Assembly: GCF_028069655.1 (NCBI RefSeq)
Contig: NZ_JAMCOS010000001.1
Location: 3,750,001 to 3,814,000, forward strand
Length of the DNA stretch: 64,000 bases
Source: Acidovorax sp. NCPPB 4044
GTDB lineage: Bacteria > Pseudomonadota > Gammaproteobacteria > Burkholderiales > Burkholderiaceae_C
Direction: 5' to 3'
Below, piece after piece: positions 26,996-37,240 of the stretch (position 1 is the stretch's first letter; every line of letters starts with the position of its first letter). The position numbers and the translations under genes are program-made. The notes below the pieces were generated by a model, which saw only the letters and a program-made list of their open reading frames with translations, ran no database searches and was not told the DNA's origin.

Positions 26996-27691
26996 TCACG
27001 CATTGAGGCCCCGCGCCACCAGCGAGAGCGCACGGCGGTATGGCGGCCGCAGCCGGTACACCTGCGCGGGCCGGTGCGCCGCGCCGGACTCCAGCACGCC
27101 CTCGATCGGCTCCAGCATGCCCAGCTCGTCGATCTTGCGGCGAAAGCTCACCTTGTTGACGGGCTCGCCCAGCACCGCCTCGTACACCGCCTGCAGTTGC
27201 GGCAGCGTCATGCGCTCGCCGCAGAAATACACGGGCAGCGACGAATACTGGCTCTTGGATCGCACGCGCGATACCGCCAGCGCCACCATGTCCGCATGGT
27301 CGAAGGCCAGGGGCGGCAGGCGGTGCACGGGCGCCCGCCGCAGGCCCGGCGCGGACGCGGGCAGCAGCTCGGCCGGCACGAGCGCGCAGTAGACGATCGA
27401 CACCGACCAGCCGCGCGGATCGCGCCCGGCGCCCGAATAGGTGGCCAGCTGCTCCAGGTACGGGCTCGCGATGCCCACCTTGTGCTGCAGGACGCGGGCC
27501 GCGGCATCCCAGGCCGTGCCGTCCTCCTGGGCGTGGATGTAGCCGCCCGGCAGCGCCCAGGCGCCCGCGCAGGGGCCGTGCGGGCGCTGCATCAGCACGG
27601 CGTGCAGCTCCTGCCCCTCGAGGGTCAGCAGCACCACGTCCACGGTGCACAGGATGGGCGTGAAATCGGTGTCCGGGGGAGACGGGGCCAT
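26996..27691 (-). CDS. NUDIX-domain transcriptional regulator (NrtR/NadQ-like)
   Basis: This 231-residue protein has an N-terminal NUDIX-like domain ([23 protein letters not shown]) in which several catalytic NUDIX-box glutamates are missing. The C-terminal winged-helix domain ([31 protein letters not shown]) is the DNA-binding part of the NrtR/NadQ class. Those regulators sense ADP-ribose or related compounds and control NAD metabolism. The divergent neighbour is a macrodomain protein that acts on ADP-ribose derivatives, and a 7-bp inverted repeat lies in the shared promoter region. The context supports a local ADP-ribose/NAD control unit. Confidence 0.82.
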   Translation of the reverse strand: MAPSPPDTDFTPILCTVDVVLLTLEGQELHAVLMQRPHGPCAGAWALPGGYIHAQEDGTAWDAAARVLQHKVGIASPYLEQLATYSGAGRDPRGWSVSIVYCALVPAELLPASAPGLRRAPVHRLPPLAFDHADMVALAVSRVRSKSQYSSLPVYFCGERMTLPQLQAVYEAVLGEPVNKVSFRRKIDELGMLEPIEGVLESGAAHRPAQVYRLRPPYRRALSLVARGLNA

Positions 27692-27716
27692 GGATCGGTC
27701 GGTGGCTTTCTCAAAA

Positions 27717-27738
27717 AATGGGCAGTGTGCCGCCCATT
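27717..27738. promoter_or_regulatory. Candidate operator between NUDIX regulator and macrodomain gene
   Basis: AATGGGC (27717-27723) and its exact complement GCCCATT (27732-27738) are separated by 8 bp in the 121-bp divergent intergenic region. Dyad symmetry at this place is what a dimeric winged-helix regulator would bind. Binding is inferred, not shown. Confidence 0.5.
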
Positions 27739-27812
27739 CTGCGCGGCCTCCGACACACGGGGCGCCGAACCTGCGCCATCGTCCCACTCCCACCAGCCCA
27801 CCAGGAGCCCCC

Positions 27813-28316
27813 ATGCCCGTCTTCGACGCGATCCAGCACGACATCACCCGCCTGGAGGTCGATGCCATCGTCAATGCCGCCAACACCTCGCTGCTGGGCG
27901 GCGGGGGCGTGGACGGCGCCATCCACCGTGCGGCCGGGCCCGAACTGCTGGCGGCCTGCCGGGCGCTGAACGGCTGCCGGGTCGGCCAGGCCAGGCTGAC
28001 CCCCGGCTTCCGGCTGCCCGCGCGCCACGTGATCCACACCGTGGGGCCGGTCTGGCAGGGCGGGCACCAGGGCGAGCCCGCCCTGCTCGCCGCGTGCTAC
28101 CGCGAAAGCATCGCGCTGGCGCTTGCGCACGGCATGCGCTCCATCGCGTTTCCCTGCATCAGCACCGGCGTCTACGGCTACCCGGCGGATGCGGCGGCCG
28201 ACATCGCCGTGGCCGCCACCCGGGAAGCCGTGGGCGATGCCGCGTTGCAGGTCACGTTCTGCTGTTTCGGCGCCCGCGATCTGGCGCTCTACCAGGCGCG
28301 GCTGCCGGCGGCCTGA
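27813..28316 (+). CDS. Macrodomain O-acetyl-ADP-ribose deacetylase
   Basis: The 167-residue protein is a single macrodomain. The ADP-ribose binding motifs are visible: [27 protein letters not shown] near the N-terminus and [10 protein letters not shown] around residue 115. This is the YmdB/MacroD pattern, which hydrolyses O-acetyl-ADP-ribose and mono-ADP-ribose on proteins. A clear Shine-Dalgarno sequence (AGGAG) lies 7 bases before the ATG. It is divergent from the NUDIX-type regulator. Confidence 0.92.
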   Translation: MPVFDAIQHDITRLEVDAIVNAANTSLLGGGGVDGAIHRAAGPELLAACRALNGCRVGQARLTPGFRLPARHVIHTVGPVWQGGHQGEPALLAACYRESIALALAHGMRSIAFPCISTGVYGYPADAAADIAVAATREAVGDAALQVTFCCFGARDLALYQARLPAA

Positions 28317-28404
28317 ACAACCGCATGGCGCGGGGCGCCATTCATCGCCCTGTCACGCGGCGCCGCAAGCATGCCTGCGTTGCAACACTTTGTAGGAGAC
28401 CCCG

Positions 28405-30329
28405 ATGGCGGGAACGACGTGGAGAGAGGGTGGGCGCCGGAAAGCGGCACGTGCGGGCGGATGGTTGGCGATGGCCGCCACGGCCCTGCTGGTGGCCGCC
28501 TGCGGCGGATCGGGCGGTGGTGGCGAACCCATGGAACTCACCATCCTGCACATCAACGACCACCACTCGACCCTGGAGGCACGCTCGAAGACGCTGCAGC
28601 TCTCGGCCGGGGGCGCCGCTCCGGTGGCCGTGGCGGTCGATGCGGGCGGTTTCCCGCGCGTTACCGCGGCCATCGAGACGCTGGCGAAGCAGTCGCCCAA
28701 CGTGCTCAAGCTGCATGCCGGTGACGCACTCACCGGCACGCTGTACTTCAACCGTGCCGGCGCCGATGGCGAGGCCGATGCGGCCCTGATGAACACCGTC
28801 TGCTTCGATGCCTTCACGCTCGGCAACCATGAATTCGACAAGGGCGACTCGGGCCTGAAATCCTTCCTGGACCTGCTGCGCAAGGGCAGCTGCAAGACAC
28901 CCGTGCTGAGTGCCAACGTGCGCTTTGGCGCCAACTCGGCGCTGAACGCGAACAAGGCGCCCGGCTACGTCAATCCGTCCACCGTGGTGGAACGCGGCGG
29001 CCAGAAGATCGGCATCGTGGGCCTCACCATCGCAGGCAAGACCAAGGCCTCGTCCAGCCCCGATCCGGACACCACGTTCGAGGACGAGACCACGGCCGCG
29101 CAGCGCGAGATCGACCGCCTGCGCGCGCAGGGCATTCACAAGATCGTGCTGATGAGCCATATCGGCTATGACGCCGACCGGCAGATCGTGCCCCGGCTCT
29201 CGGGCGTGGACGTCGTGGTGGGCGGCGATTCGCACACGCTGCTCGGCCCCGACGGGCTCCGCACCACGGGCGTGGGCACGCCGGGCGGCGCCTACCCCAC
29301 GCGCACCGTGGACAAGGACGGCCACACCGTCTGCGTGGTGCAGGCCTGGGAATACGCGCAGGTGGTGGGCGAACTCAAGGTGCAGTTCGACGGCGACGGC
29401 AACGTCATCCAGTGCACCGGCACGCCGCACGTGCTGATCGGCGACGGCTTCACCATCGCCGGCAAGGCGCCGACCGACGCCGAAGCCCGCGCGCTGCAGG
29501 CCAGCGTGGCCGCCAGCGGCTTCCTGCGCGTGACGCAGCCGTCCGCCGCCGCCACCGCGGTGCTGCAGCCCTTCAAGGACCGCGTGGCGGTGTTCAACCG
29601 CACGCAGGTCGCCACCGTGCCCGAGGAGCTGTGCTCGCGCCGCGTGCCCGGCGGCGTGGGCTCCGCCGACTACAGCCGCTCCAGCACGGCCTGCAATGCC
29701 GAGGGCAGCGTGAGCGTGCGCGGCGGCGACATCCAGCAGCTGGTGGCGCAGGCCTACCTCGACGTGGCCAAGGCCCGGTACGGCGGCGCCGACATCTCGC
29801 TGCAGAGCGGCGGCGGCGTGCGCATTCCGCTGCAGGGCACCGTCTCGGCCGCCCAGGTGATCCAGGTGCTGCCCTTCGGCAACATGCTGTTCCGCCTGGA
29901 CGTGACCGGCGCGGAGGTGAAGGCCATGCTGGAAGACGGCCTGGAGGCCGTCTACGGCGCGGGCGGCTCCACCGGCCCGTACCCCTACACGGGCGGCCTG
30001 CGCTTCGACGCCAATGCCGCCGCGGCCTTCGGCCAGCGCATCTCCGGCGCCGAGGTGCGCAATGCGGCGGGTGCCTGGGAGCCGCTCGACGCCACGAAGA
30101 CCTACAAGCTCTTCGTGCTGAGCTTCAACGCCACCGGCGGCGACGGCTACAAGACCCTGCCGCCGTGCCCGCGTCGCGGCGCCTGGACATCGGCGTGCTG
30201 GATGCCGACGTGTTCTTCAGCTACATCGAGCGCCAGGGCAAGGACGCGGCCAGCGGCCTGCCCGCACTGCGCCGGTTGCCGCACGAGCTGTACAGCACGA
30301 AGACGTTCAAGGGGCCGGCCGGGCAATGA
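28405..30329 (+). CDS. 5'-nucleotidase-type metallophosphoesterase lipoprotein, frameshifted near its 3' end
   Basis: The N-terminus is a lipoprotein signal (lipobox LVAAC near residue 33). A calcineurin-like phosphoesterase domain follows with ILHINDHHST, GDALTG, GNHEFDKG and GGDSHTLL, then a 5'-nucleotidase C-terminal domain (SGGGVRIPLQG, GTVSAAQVIQVLPFGN). A Shine-Dalgarno TAGGAG precedes the ATG. The reading frame is sound to about 30163, after ...GGDGYKTLP; the natural ending (AVPASRRLDIGVLDADVFF... to KTFKGPAGQ) is in the next frame and stops at 30329. One base appears missing in the run CTGCCGCCGTG. Without correction the original frame runs on to 30579. This is either a real late frameshift or a sequencing error; the catalytic domain is unaffected. 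Confidence 0.85.
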
Positions 30330-30339
30330 TCGCGCGGCG

Positions 30340-30741
30340 CTAGGTGAGGTAGTCCCCGGTGGCCTCGGGCTGGTACTGCACGTCGGCGATCGTCGCCGCG
30401 CACTCCTCGCCCAGCGGGGTCGCCCACCGGGCGACATCGCCCGCCCGGAGGCCCAGCAGGCTGCTGCCGACCGGGGACAGCACCGAGATGAAGCCCGCGG
30501 CGGGCTCTGCATCGCGCGGGTAGCACAGCGTCAGCACCTGGCGCCGGTGGGTCTGTGCATCCACCAGCTCCACGCGTGAATACATCGTGACCACATCCGC
30601 CTGAACGGCCCGGGAGCTGGTGACCTCGGCGGTGGCCAGCAGATCCGAGAGGGTGGGCGAAAGCGGCTGGCCCGCCAGTCTGGACAGACGGGAAAAATCG
30701 AGATCGGTGAGCGTGCGCTCGCCACGGACCACTGCATGCAT
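30340..30741 (-). CDS. Rnk/GreA C-terminal-domain-like protein
   Basis: The 133-residue protein has an N-terminal helical part and a C-terminal domain resembling the GreA/GreB FKBP-like fold (RRQVLTLCYPRDAEPAAGFISVLSPVGSSLLGL, then GDVARW). This is the layout of Rnk-family regulators, which bind RNA polymerase. The start at 30741 has GGAG upstream at a reasonable distance. The C-terminal tail (QYQPEATGDYLT) is typical of beta-proteobacterial members. It is convergent with the 5'-nucleotidase gene, whose corrected stop is only 10 bp away. Confidence 0.78.
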   Translation of the reverse strand: MHAVVRGERTLTDLDFSRLSRLAGQPLSPTLSDLLATAEVTSSRAVQADVVTMYSRVELVDAQTHRRQVLTLCYPRDAEPAAGFISVLSPVGSSLLGLRAGDVARWATPLGEECAATIADVQYQPEATGDYLT

Positions 30742-31077
30742 GGAAGCACTCCATCGGTGGCCGCCATCGCCTTGGGCAGAAAGCGGCCGTGGGCGCGCGG
30801 ATGGCGGTGCCCGGCGGTGGAGGGTTGCGCTGAAAGGAAGGGGGAGGGAGAGCGGACCGCCGGGCTCAGGAAGGTGCAGGCGTGAACCGGCAGCGGGCCC
30901 TTCTCGCCGCGGCCGCCAGCACACACGCCGCGGCATCTGCATGCGACGGCAGCGCGGCCGGACGGGCGACGGCGTGGGCCAGGGAGGTCATGGGGCGAGT
31001 GTAGGCACGCTGGCGGCGCGGGTGCGCCATGCCCTCACGGTCCGTGCCGGATTGGCGCCGGTGCGGCGGCACCGGCC
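30742..31077. other. Intergenic stretch without a convincing gene
   Basis: These 336 bases lie between the Rnk-like gene and the depolymerase gene. A 41-codon minus-strand frame (30866-30991, starting MTSLAHAVARPAALP) is present, but it lacks a recognisable domain and its codon pattern is not persuasive. It contains the promoter region for the Rnk-like gene. Nothing else is evident. Confidence 0.5.
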
Positions 31078-32229
31078 TCAGGGAACGACGCGCGGATGCG
31101 CGAGAAAGAACCGGAGCATCTCCGCACTGGCGTCCACGCCGTCGGGGGCCGTGTAGCTTCCGCTGGCGCTGCCGCCCGACCACGCATGGCCCGCGCCGTG
31201 CAACTGCCAGTATTCGAGCGTGTCGCGCCCGGACGCGTCCGTGTAGACGCTGCGCGTGTGGTGCGCCCCCCGTGCCGAGCGGCCCCGGGTCACGTGCGCG
31301 GCCCCCTGCCCCGCGCCGGCGGCAGGGGCGGGCCCCGCACTGCGCACCGACTCGACGAGCACCTCGGCATTGCGGATGTGCACCGTGGGGTCCGCATCGC
31401 CGTGGAAGACGATGGTGGGCAGCGCCTGCGCCCGGCTCGGCGGCACCGCCGACCCCTGGCCGCTGCGCATGGCGGCCAACGCCGATGCGACATCGGCGGC
31501 GCACCCCTGCGGCAACCCGGAATGCACCCCGACCGCCGCGAACACGTCCGGATAGCAGTGCCCGGCGATGTCGGCCATCGCCCCGCCCGCGGACAGCCCC
31601 GCCACGTAGATCCTGGCCGGGTCCACGCGGTGTTCGGCCGCCACGGAGCGCGCGAGGGCCGCGATCACCGCGGGCTCGCCGCGGCCGCGCCGCTGGTGCT
31701 GCGGCTTGAACCAGTTCCAGCACTTCTGCGCATTGGCCTGCTGCGTCTGCTCCGGGTAGAGCACCACCACCCCGAGATCGCGGGCGAGCAGGTTCATGCG
31801 CGTGCCGGCCGCGAAATCCTCCGCGTTCTGCGTGCATCCGTGGAGCATGACCACCATCGGCCGCAACGCCGCAGCATCGGCCGGGCCGGGCGGCAGATAG
31901 AGCCGGAACGCGAGCGTGCGGCCCTGGTGGGAGAAACTGGCGCGTTGCCAGCGCTCCTGCATGCCGCCCGGTGCCCGGTCCGCCGGACCCTCCGACGGAG
32001 CGGGCTCCGGCCCGTCGATCTCGCGGACCAGGCCGTCGAGCACCAGGGGATCGTCGGCGCCATGGGGGGCTGCCCGGTAGCCGGGCGGTGCCGCCTCCGG
32101 CGCTCCGCCCCGTGCGGCTGCGGCGGCTTCGCGCAGCGCCCGCTGGATCGTCTGGGTGGCTTTGCCGAGCTGGCCGCTGCGGGTGGACCGTGCCGCGTCG
32201 GCCATCCATTGCTGAAAGATTGTGTTCAC
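31078..32229 (-). CDS. Short-chain polyhydroxyalkanoate depolymerase-type esterase (PHB depolymerase family)
   Basis: A 383-residue alpha/beta hydrolase. The oxyanion region reads VVMLHGCTQNAEDFAAGTRMN, the nucleophile serine is in AGLSAGGAMA, the acidic residue is in HGDADPTVH and the histidine in LHGAGHAWSGG. These are the marks of the type-1 PHB depolymerase/feruloyl-esterase family. The start is a GTG at 32229 (VNTIFQQWM...), and the N-terminal ~90 residues are a non-conserved linker without a signal peptide, so an intracellular role is likely. The substrate could be PHB granules or another ester. A small CopG-like gene lies 20 bp upstream in the same operon. Confidence 0.85.
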   Translation of the reverse strand: MNTIFQQWMADAARSTRSGQLGKATQTIQRALREAAAAARGGAPEAAPPGYRAAPHGADDPLVLDGLVREIDGPEPAPSEGPADRAPGGMQERWQRASFSHQGRTLAFRLYLPPGPADAAALRPMVVMLHGCTQNAEDFAAGTRMNLLARDLGVVVLYPEQTQQANAQKCWNWFKPQHQRRGRGEPAVIAALARSVAAEHRVDPARIYVAGLSAGGAMADIAGHCYPDVFAAVGVHSGLPQGCAADVASALAAMRSGQGSAVPPSRAQALPTIVFHGDADPTVHIRNAEVLVESVRSAGPAPAAGAGQGAAHVTRGRSARGAHHTRSVYTDASGRDTLEYWQLHGAGHAWSGGSASGSYTAPDGVDASAEMLRFFLAHPRVVP

Positions 32230-32249
32230 GGGGGGCTTTCGTTGCGGGG

Positions 32250-32672
32250 TCAATGGATGCGCCCGGCCAGCGCGGTCTTCACGGCCCGGCTGGCCTGCAG
32301 CGCCCCGAGCACGGTGATGGACTCGATGGTGGCCAGCGCCAGCTCGGGCGCCACGTCGGGGTCGATGGTGGCCAGCCCCAGCACGCGGATCTGCAGCATC
32401 TGGCCTGCCGCCCGTGCGGCCTCCAGATCGGCCGCCGAGAACCGCTGCAGGCCCAGCACCAGCATCTTGCGGGCCACCACCTGCCGCAGCGCATCCGAAT
32501 GCACGGCCAGTTGGTTGCGGATCGCCGTGCGGATGAAATCGGTGCGGTTGCCGTAGAAGCTTTCGGCCACCAGCAGGTCGATGTGGCCGAGATCCACATA
32601 CCCCAGGTTGATGGTGATCTTCTCGGAATCGCCGGCCTTGGGCGGGCGTTGGACAGGCATATCGAAAGTCAT
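32250..32672 (-). CDS. Small ribbon-helix-helix-like partner of the PHA depolymerase
   Basis: The 140-residue protein begins with a beta-strand and helix pattern typical of CopG/MetJ-type regulators (EKITINLGYVDLGHIDLLVAES, then YGNRTDFIRTAIRNQL). A longer helical C-terminal region follows that ordinary CopG proteins lack. Genes of this kind are found directly upstream of PHB-depolymerase-like genes in Comamonadaceae, so it may regulate the esterase or bind granules. Transcription runs away from the UvrA-like gene. Function is not proven. Confidence 0.65.
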   Translation of the reverse strand: MTFDMPVQRPPKAGDSEKITINLGYVDLGHIDLLVAESFYGNRTDFIRTAIRNQLAVHSDALRQVVARKMLVLGLQRFSAADLEAARAAGQMLQIRVLGLATIDPDVAPELALATIESITVLGALQASRAVKTALAGRIH

Positions 32673-32825
32673 GCGCCATCCTATTACCATCCATATGGAT
32701 GGTCAATGGATGTTTTTTTGCACCATATCGGAAACATGCGGCGAGTGCTGCGGCCCATACCGGACCGCACCTACACGCCCCGTGCGCCTGCGCAGGCAAT
32801 GTGGGGGCAAACCCTCCAAGGCACG

Positions 32826-35561
32826 ATGAAACCTTCCTCACCACCCCAAGAGACGCCCTTTGGCGGCTTCATCTCCGTGCGCGGCGCGCGCGAGCACAAC
32901 CTCAAGAACGTGGATGTCCGGATTCCGCGCAATGCGCTCGTGGTGTTCACCGGCGTCTCGGGCTCCGGCAAATCGTCGCTCGCGTTCGGCACGATCTATG
33001 CCGAGGCGCAGCGCCGGTACTTCGAGTCGGTGGCGCCCTATGCCCGGCGCCTGATCGACCAGGTGGGCGTGCCGCAGGTGGACGCCATCGAGGGCCTGCC
33101 GCCCGCGGTCGCGCTGCAGCAGCAGCGCGGCACGCCGAGCGCGCGGTCCTCCGTGGGCAGCGTCACCACCATTTCGAGCCTGGTGCGCATGCTCTATTCG
33201 CGCGCCGGAAGCTACCCCGCCCGCCAGCCGATGCTGTATGCGGAAGACTTCTCGCCCAACACGCCGCAGGGCGCCTGCCCGCATTGCCATGGGCTCGGCC
33301 GCGTCTACGAGGTGACGGAAGCCTCCATGGTGCCGGACGACTCGCTGACGCTGCGCGAACGCGCCGTGGCGGCGTGGCCCGCCGCATGGCAGGGCCAGAA
33401 CCTGCGCGACATCCTCACCACCCTGGGCCACGACATCGACGTGCCCTGGCGCGATCTGCCGCGCAAGACGCGCGACTGGATCCTGTTCACGGACGAGCAG
33501 CCCACGGTACCGGTCTATGCCGGGTTCAGCCGGCAGGAGGTGCGCCAGGCCCGCAAGAGCGGCCAGCCTCCCAGCTACATGGGGACCTTCACGGGCGCGC
33601 GGCGCTATGTGATGCAGACCTTCGCCACCAGCCAGAGCGCGATGATGAAACGCCGGGTGGCGCAGTTCATGGTGGGCCAGGCCTGCCCCGTCTGCCACGG
33701 CAAGCGGCTCAAGCCGGAAGCGCTGTCGGTGACGTTCTGCGGCATGGACATCGGCGAGTTCACCCGCCTCCCGCTGGCCGCGCTGGCCGACGTGCTGCGC
33801 CCGGTGGCCGATGGCGCGCCGCCCACCGGCCAGGACGAGGCCGCGCACCCCGCGCTGACCGCATCCGCCCGGGCACGCGCGACGGCCCGGCGGGTCGCGG
33901 CCGGCGGGGCCGCGCATGCCGCCGCGCCGGACATCCGCCGCACGCCCCACCTCTCCGCCGAGAAGCGCCTGGCCGCGCAGCGCATCGCGCAGGAGTTGCT
34001 GGCGCGGGTGGGGGCGCTGGTCGGGCTGGGCCTGGGCTATCTGTCGCTCGACCGCGCCACGCCCACGCTGTCGCCCGGCGAGCTCCAGCGGCTGCGCCTG
34101 GCGACCCAGCTGGCATCCCAGCTGTTCGGCGTGGTCTACGTGCTCGACGAGCCATCGGCCGGCCTGCACCCGGCCGATGGTGAATCGCTGCTCGCGGCGC
34201 TGGACCGGCTCAAGGCCGCAGGCAACTCCATCCTCGTCGTGGAGCACGACGTGGCCACCATGCGCCGCGCCGACTGGCTCGTGGAAGTGGGCCCGGAGGC
34301 GGGCGAGCGCGGTGGCCGGGTGCTCTACAGCGGCCCGCCGCAGGGCCTGCAGGACGTGGCCGGATCGCAGACGCGGCAATACCTTTTCGATGGCGGTGCC
34401 CGCGCCCGGCGGCACCGCCGCACTCCGCAAGCCTGGCTGCGACTGGAAGACGTCAGGAGCCACAACCTGCAGGGCGTGCAGGCCGCCATTCCGCTGGGCT
34501 GCCTGACGGCGGTGACCGGGGTATCGGGCTCCGGCAAGTCCAGCCTCGTCAGCCACGCGCTGCTGACGCTGGTGGCGGACCACCTGGGGCAGGACCCCTC
34601 GCCTGTGGACGGCGACGCGCTGCCGGAGACGGTCCTGCCCGGTGCGGCGGACGACGACCCCGGGGCGGGCGCCATGGAAGGCCCGGAGCACCGGTCCACC
34701 GGCCGGCTGGGCGGCGACGCCGGCCAGATCCGGCGGCTGGTGAACGTGGACCAGAAGCCGATCGGCAGGACACCGCGCTCCAACCTCGCCACCTACACCG
34801 GCCTGTTCGACGCCATCCGCAAACTCTTCGCGGCCACGCCGGCCGCCCGCAGGAAGCGCTACGACGCCGGCCGGTTCTCGTTCAACGTCGCCAAGGGGCG
34901 CTGCCCCACCTGCCAGGGGGAAGGCTTCGTGAGCGTGGAGCTGCTCTTTCTTCCGAGCGCCTACGCGCCCTGCCCCACCTGCCACGGCTCGCGCTACAAC
35001 CCGCAGACCCTCGCCATCACCTGGAACGGCCTGACGATCGCCGACGTGCTGGGGCTGACCGTCGATGCGGCCTGCGAAGCCTTTGCCGGGGAGCCCGCCG
35101 TCCTCCGGCCGCTGCAGGTGCTCCAGAAGATCGGCCTGGGTTACCTGCGCCTGGGCCAGCCCGCCACCGAACTCTCGGGCGGCGAAGCCCAGCGCATCAA
35201 GCTGGCCGCCGAGTTGCAGCGGGCCCAGCGGGGGCACACGCTCTACGTGCTGGACGAGCCCACCACGGGCCTGCACCCCGCCGATGCAGACCGCCTGCTG
35301 GAGCACCTGGACGCGCTGGTACAGGCCGGCCACAGCGTGGTGGTGGTCGAACACGACATGCATTTCGTGGCGGCCTGCGACTGGGTGATCGACATCGGGC
35401 CCGGCGCCGGTCACGATGGAGGGCGCATCGTCGTGGCGGGAACGCCGCAGGAGGTGGCCCGCTGCGCCGCCTCCCGCACCGCGCCCTACCTGGATGCCGC
35501 GCTGGCATCGCACGCGGAGGCCGGGCACACCGGGCCGGACCGGCCAGCAGCGGATGGTTGA
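32826..35561 (+). CDS. UvrA-like ABC ATPase (excinuclease subunit A family)
   Basis: The 911-residue protein has the two-ABC-domain, zinc-finger layout of UvrA. Walker A motifs (GVSGSGKS) lie at ~43-50 and again near 560. Signature 2 is the usual LSGGEAQR, but signature 1 is changed to LSPGELQR. Walker B sites read [13 protein letters not shown] and [13 protein letters not shown]. Zinc modules appear as CPHCHG/CPVCHG and as CPTCQG/CPTCHG. The UvrB-binding region looks reduced, as in UvrA2/DrrC-type proteins linked to DNA-intercalating drug tolerance. No uvrB or uvrC is nearby, so this is probably an accessory paralogue. The ATG at 32826 (MKPSSPPQE) begins just before the conserved [11 protein letters not shown]. 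Confidence 0.88.
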   Translation: MKPSSPPQETPFGGFISVRGAREHNLKNVDVRIPRNALVVFTGVSGSGKSSLAFGTIYAEAQRRYFESVAPYARRLIDQVGVPQVDAIEGLPPAVALQQQRGTPSARSSVGSVTTISSLVRMLYSRAGSYPARQPMLYAEDFSPNTPQGACPHCHGLGRVYEVTEASMVPDDSLTLRERAVAAWPAAWQGQNLRDILTTLGHDIDVPWRDLPRKTRDWILFTDEQPTVPVYAGFSRQEVRQARKSGQPPSYMGTFTGARRYVMQTFATSQSAMMKRRVAQFMVGQACPVCHGKRLKPEALSVTFCGMDIGEFTRLPLAALADVLRPVADGAPPTGQDEAAHPALTASARARATARRVAAGGAAHAAAPDIRRTPHLSAEKRLAAQRIAQELLARVGALVGLGLGYLSLDRATPTLSPGELQRLRLATQLASQLFGVVYVLDEPSAGLHPADGESLLAALDRLKAAGNSILVVEHDVATMRRADWLVEVGPEAGERGGRVLYSGPPQGLQDVAGSQTRQYLFDGGARARRHRRTPQAWLRLEDVRSHNLQGVQAAIPLGCLTAVTGVSGSGKSSLVSHALLTLVADHLGQDPSPVDGDALPETVLPGAADDDPGAGAMEGPEHRSTGRLGGDAGQIRRLVNVDQKPIGRTPRSNLATYTGLFDAIRKLFAATPAARRKRYDAGRFSFNVAKGRCPTCQGEGFVSVELLFLPSAYAPCPTCHGSRYNPQTLAITWNGLTIADVLGLTVDAACEAFAGEPAVLRPLQVLQKIGLGYLRLGQPATELSGGEAQRIKLAAELQRAQRGHTLYVLDEPTTGLHPADADRLLEHLDALVQAGHSVVVVEHDMHFVAACDWVIDIGPGAGHDGGRIVVAGTPQEVARCAASRTAPYLDAALASHAEAGHTGPDRPAADG

Positions 35562-35669
35562 TGCCCCCAAACCACCGTGAACGGGCCCTCCGCCCCGCAG
35601 CCCGGACCGAGCCGCCCCCATCCGATCCGCCCCCCCCCCTCATTCCCTCTCATCCAATCCGGACACACC

Positions 35670-37193
35670 ATGGAAATCGAATTCAAATTCCTCATCCCTC
35701 CCCACCGCCTGGACGGTGTCCAGGCCGCCATGCAGCAGGGCCACTACACCGCACGGCGCATGGAGGCGCATTACTTCGACACGCCCGAGGGCGATCTGGC
35801 CCGCCAGGGGATTGCCTGGCGCGTCAGGAACGAAGGCGGCGCGTGGGTGCAGACCGTCAAGACGATGGGCGCCGGCCCGCTGGCGCGTGAAGAACACAAC
35901 GCCGACTTGCCGCGCCCTGCCGATCCGGCGGCGGTTCCCCAGCCGGACCCGGCGCTGCACGCGGGCTCTGCGGCAGGCCAGCAACTGGCCCGGGCATTGG
36001 CCCACGCGAAGGCATCGCCCGTGGAAACCTACGGCACCGAATTCGAGCGGGTGGCCCGCGAGATCCCCTTCGAGGGCGAAGGCGCCATGGAAGTGGCGCT
36101 GGACACCGGGCGGGTCGTCGCCCACCGGGGCACGGCGGAAGAAGCATCCGCACCGATCTGCGAACTGGAGCTGGAATTGAAGGACGGGCCGGTCTCCGCG
36201 CTGGTCGATGCGGCACGCGCCTGGGCAGCAACGCACGGGCTGGTCCTCAGCACCCTGTCGAAAGCCGAGCGCGGCGAGCGCCTGCGGGCCGGTGGCCCCG
36301 CAGGCCCCGCGGCCAAGGCCACGCCCCTGCGCGCCAAGAAAGACCGGCTCCCTTCCGGGCAGCACCTGCAACGGGCGGTCGTGGGCAATTGCCTGGAGCA
36401 GATCATGGCCAACGCGAGCGAGATGGCGCAGGGCCACGGCACCGAAAAGCACGTGCACCAGCTGCGCGTGGGCATCCGCCGGTTGCGGACCGTCCTGCGC
36501 GAGCTGGACGGCCTTGCGCCCGGCCGCTTCGACCCGGCATGGGAAGCGCCCTTGCGCACGGTCTTCCGCCGCCTGGGCGAACTGCGCGACAGCGGGCATG
36601 TGATGGAGACGATGGATGCGCAACTGCGCCAGGCCGGAGGGCCGGAGGTGGAGCTGGACCCCACGGCCCCGGCATCGCCCGCAGGAATCGTGTCCGATGG
36701 CGCGTTCCAGGCGGTGCTGATCGCGTTGATGGGCTTCACGGTCGCGCAGGATGGCGCACCGTCCGCGCCGCCCGCCCCCCAGGCCCTGGATGCCGACGGC
36801 ACACGGCGTGCGCTGCGCAAGGCCTTGCGCAAGCTCCATCGCGGCATCGGCAAGGACATTGCATCGTTTTCCGCATTGCCCGCCGAGCGCCAGCACCGCG
36901 TGCGCAAACGCATCAAGCGCCTGCGCTACCTCACGGAATTCCTGGCGCCCGCGCTGGAAGGCCAGGGCAGGAAATTCTTGAAACGCCTCGCGCCTGCGCA
37001 GGCGGCGCTGGGCCGGCTCCATGACGAACAGGTCGCCGACGGGCTGTACCGCCAACGCGCGGCGCAGCATCCGCAAGCCTGGTTCGCCGTGGGCTGGCTG
37101 GCGGCGCGGCGCAAGCACACCCTCGAGGATTGCCAGCGCGCGCTGCGGCGCATCGGCGATGGCCCGGAGGTGCGCAAAGGGGCATTCCAGTAA
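35670..37193 (+). CDS. CYTH and CHAD domain protein (inorganic triphosphatase-like)
   Basis: A 507-residue protein. The N-terminal CYTH domain begins with the diagnostic ExExK motif right after the start methionine (M-EIEFK). It continues with YFDTPEGDLARQGIAWRVR and a run of charged residues lining the tunnel, ending near ELELELK. The C-terminal ~240 residues form a CHAD domain with conserved histidine and arginine helices (HVHQLRVGIRRLRTVLRE). E. coli YgiF with the same layout hydrolyses inorganic triphosphate, and CHAD domains bind polyphosphate. The start at 35670 is set by the ExExK motif. Confidence 0.9.
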   Translation: MEIEFKFLIPPHRLDGVQAAMQQGHYTARRMEAHYFDTPEGDLARQGIAWRVRNEGGAWVQTVKTMGAGPLAREEHNADLPRPADPAAVPQPDPALHAGSAAGQQLARALAHAKASPVETYGTEFERVAREIPFEGEGAMEVALDTGRVVAHRGTAEEASAPICELELELKDGPVSALVDAARAWAATHGLVLSTLSKAERGERLRAGGPAGPAAKATPLRAKKDRLPSGQHLQRAVVGNCLEQIMANASEMAQGHGTEKHVHQLRVGIRRLRTVLRELDGLAPGRFDPAWEAPLRTVFRRLGELRDSGHVMETMDAQLRQAGGPEVELDPTAPASPAGIVSDGAFQAVLIALMGFTVAQDGAPSAPPAPQALDADGTRRALRKALRKLHRGIGKDIASFSALPAERQHRVRKRIKRLRYLTEFLAPALEGQGRKFLKRLAPAQAALGRLHDEQVADGLYRQRAAQHPQAWFAVGWLAARRKHTLEDCQRALRRIGDGPEVRKGAFQ

Positions 37194-37240
37194 ACCTGCG
37201 GCCTTGCGCCGCTTTGCCTTGCCTGGGGGGTGTTTGGCGG

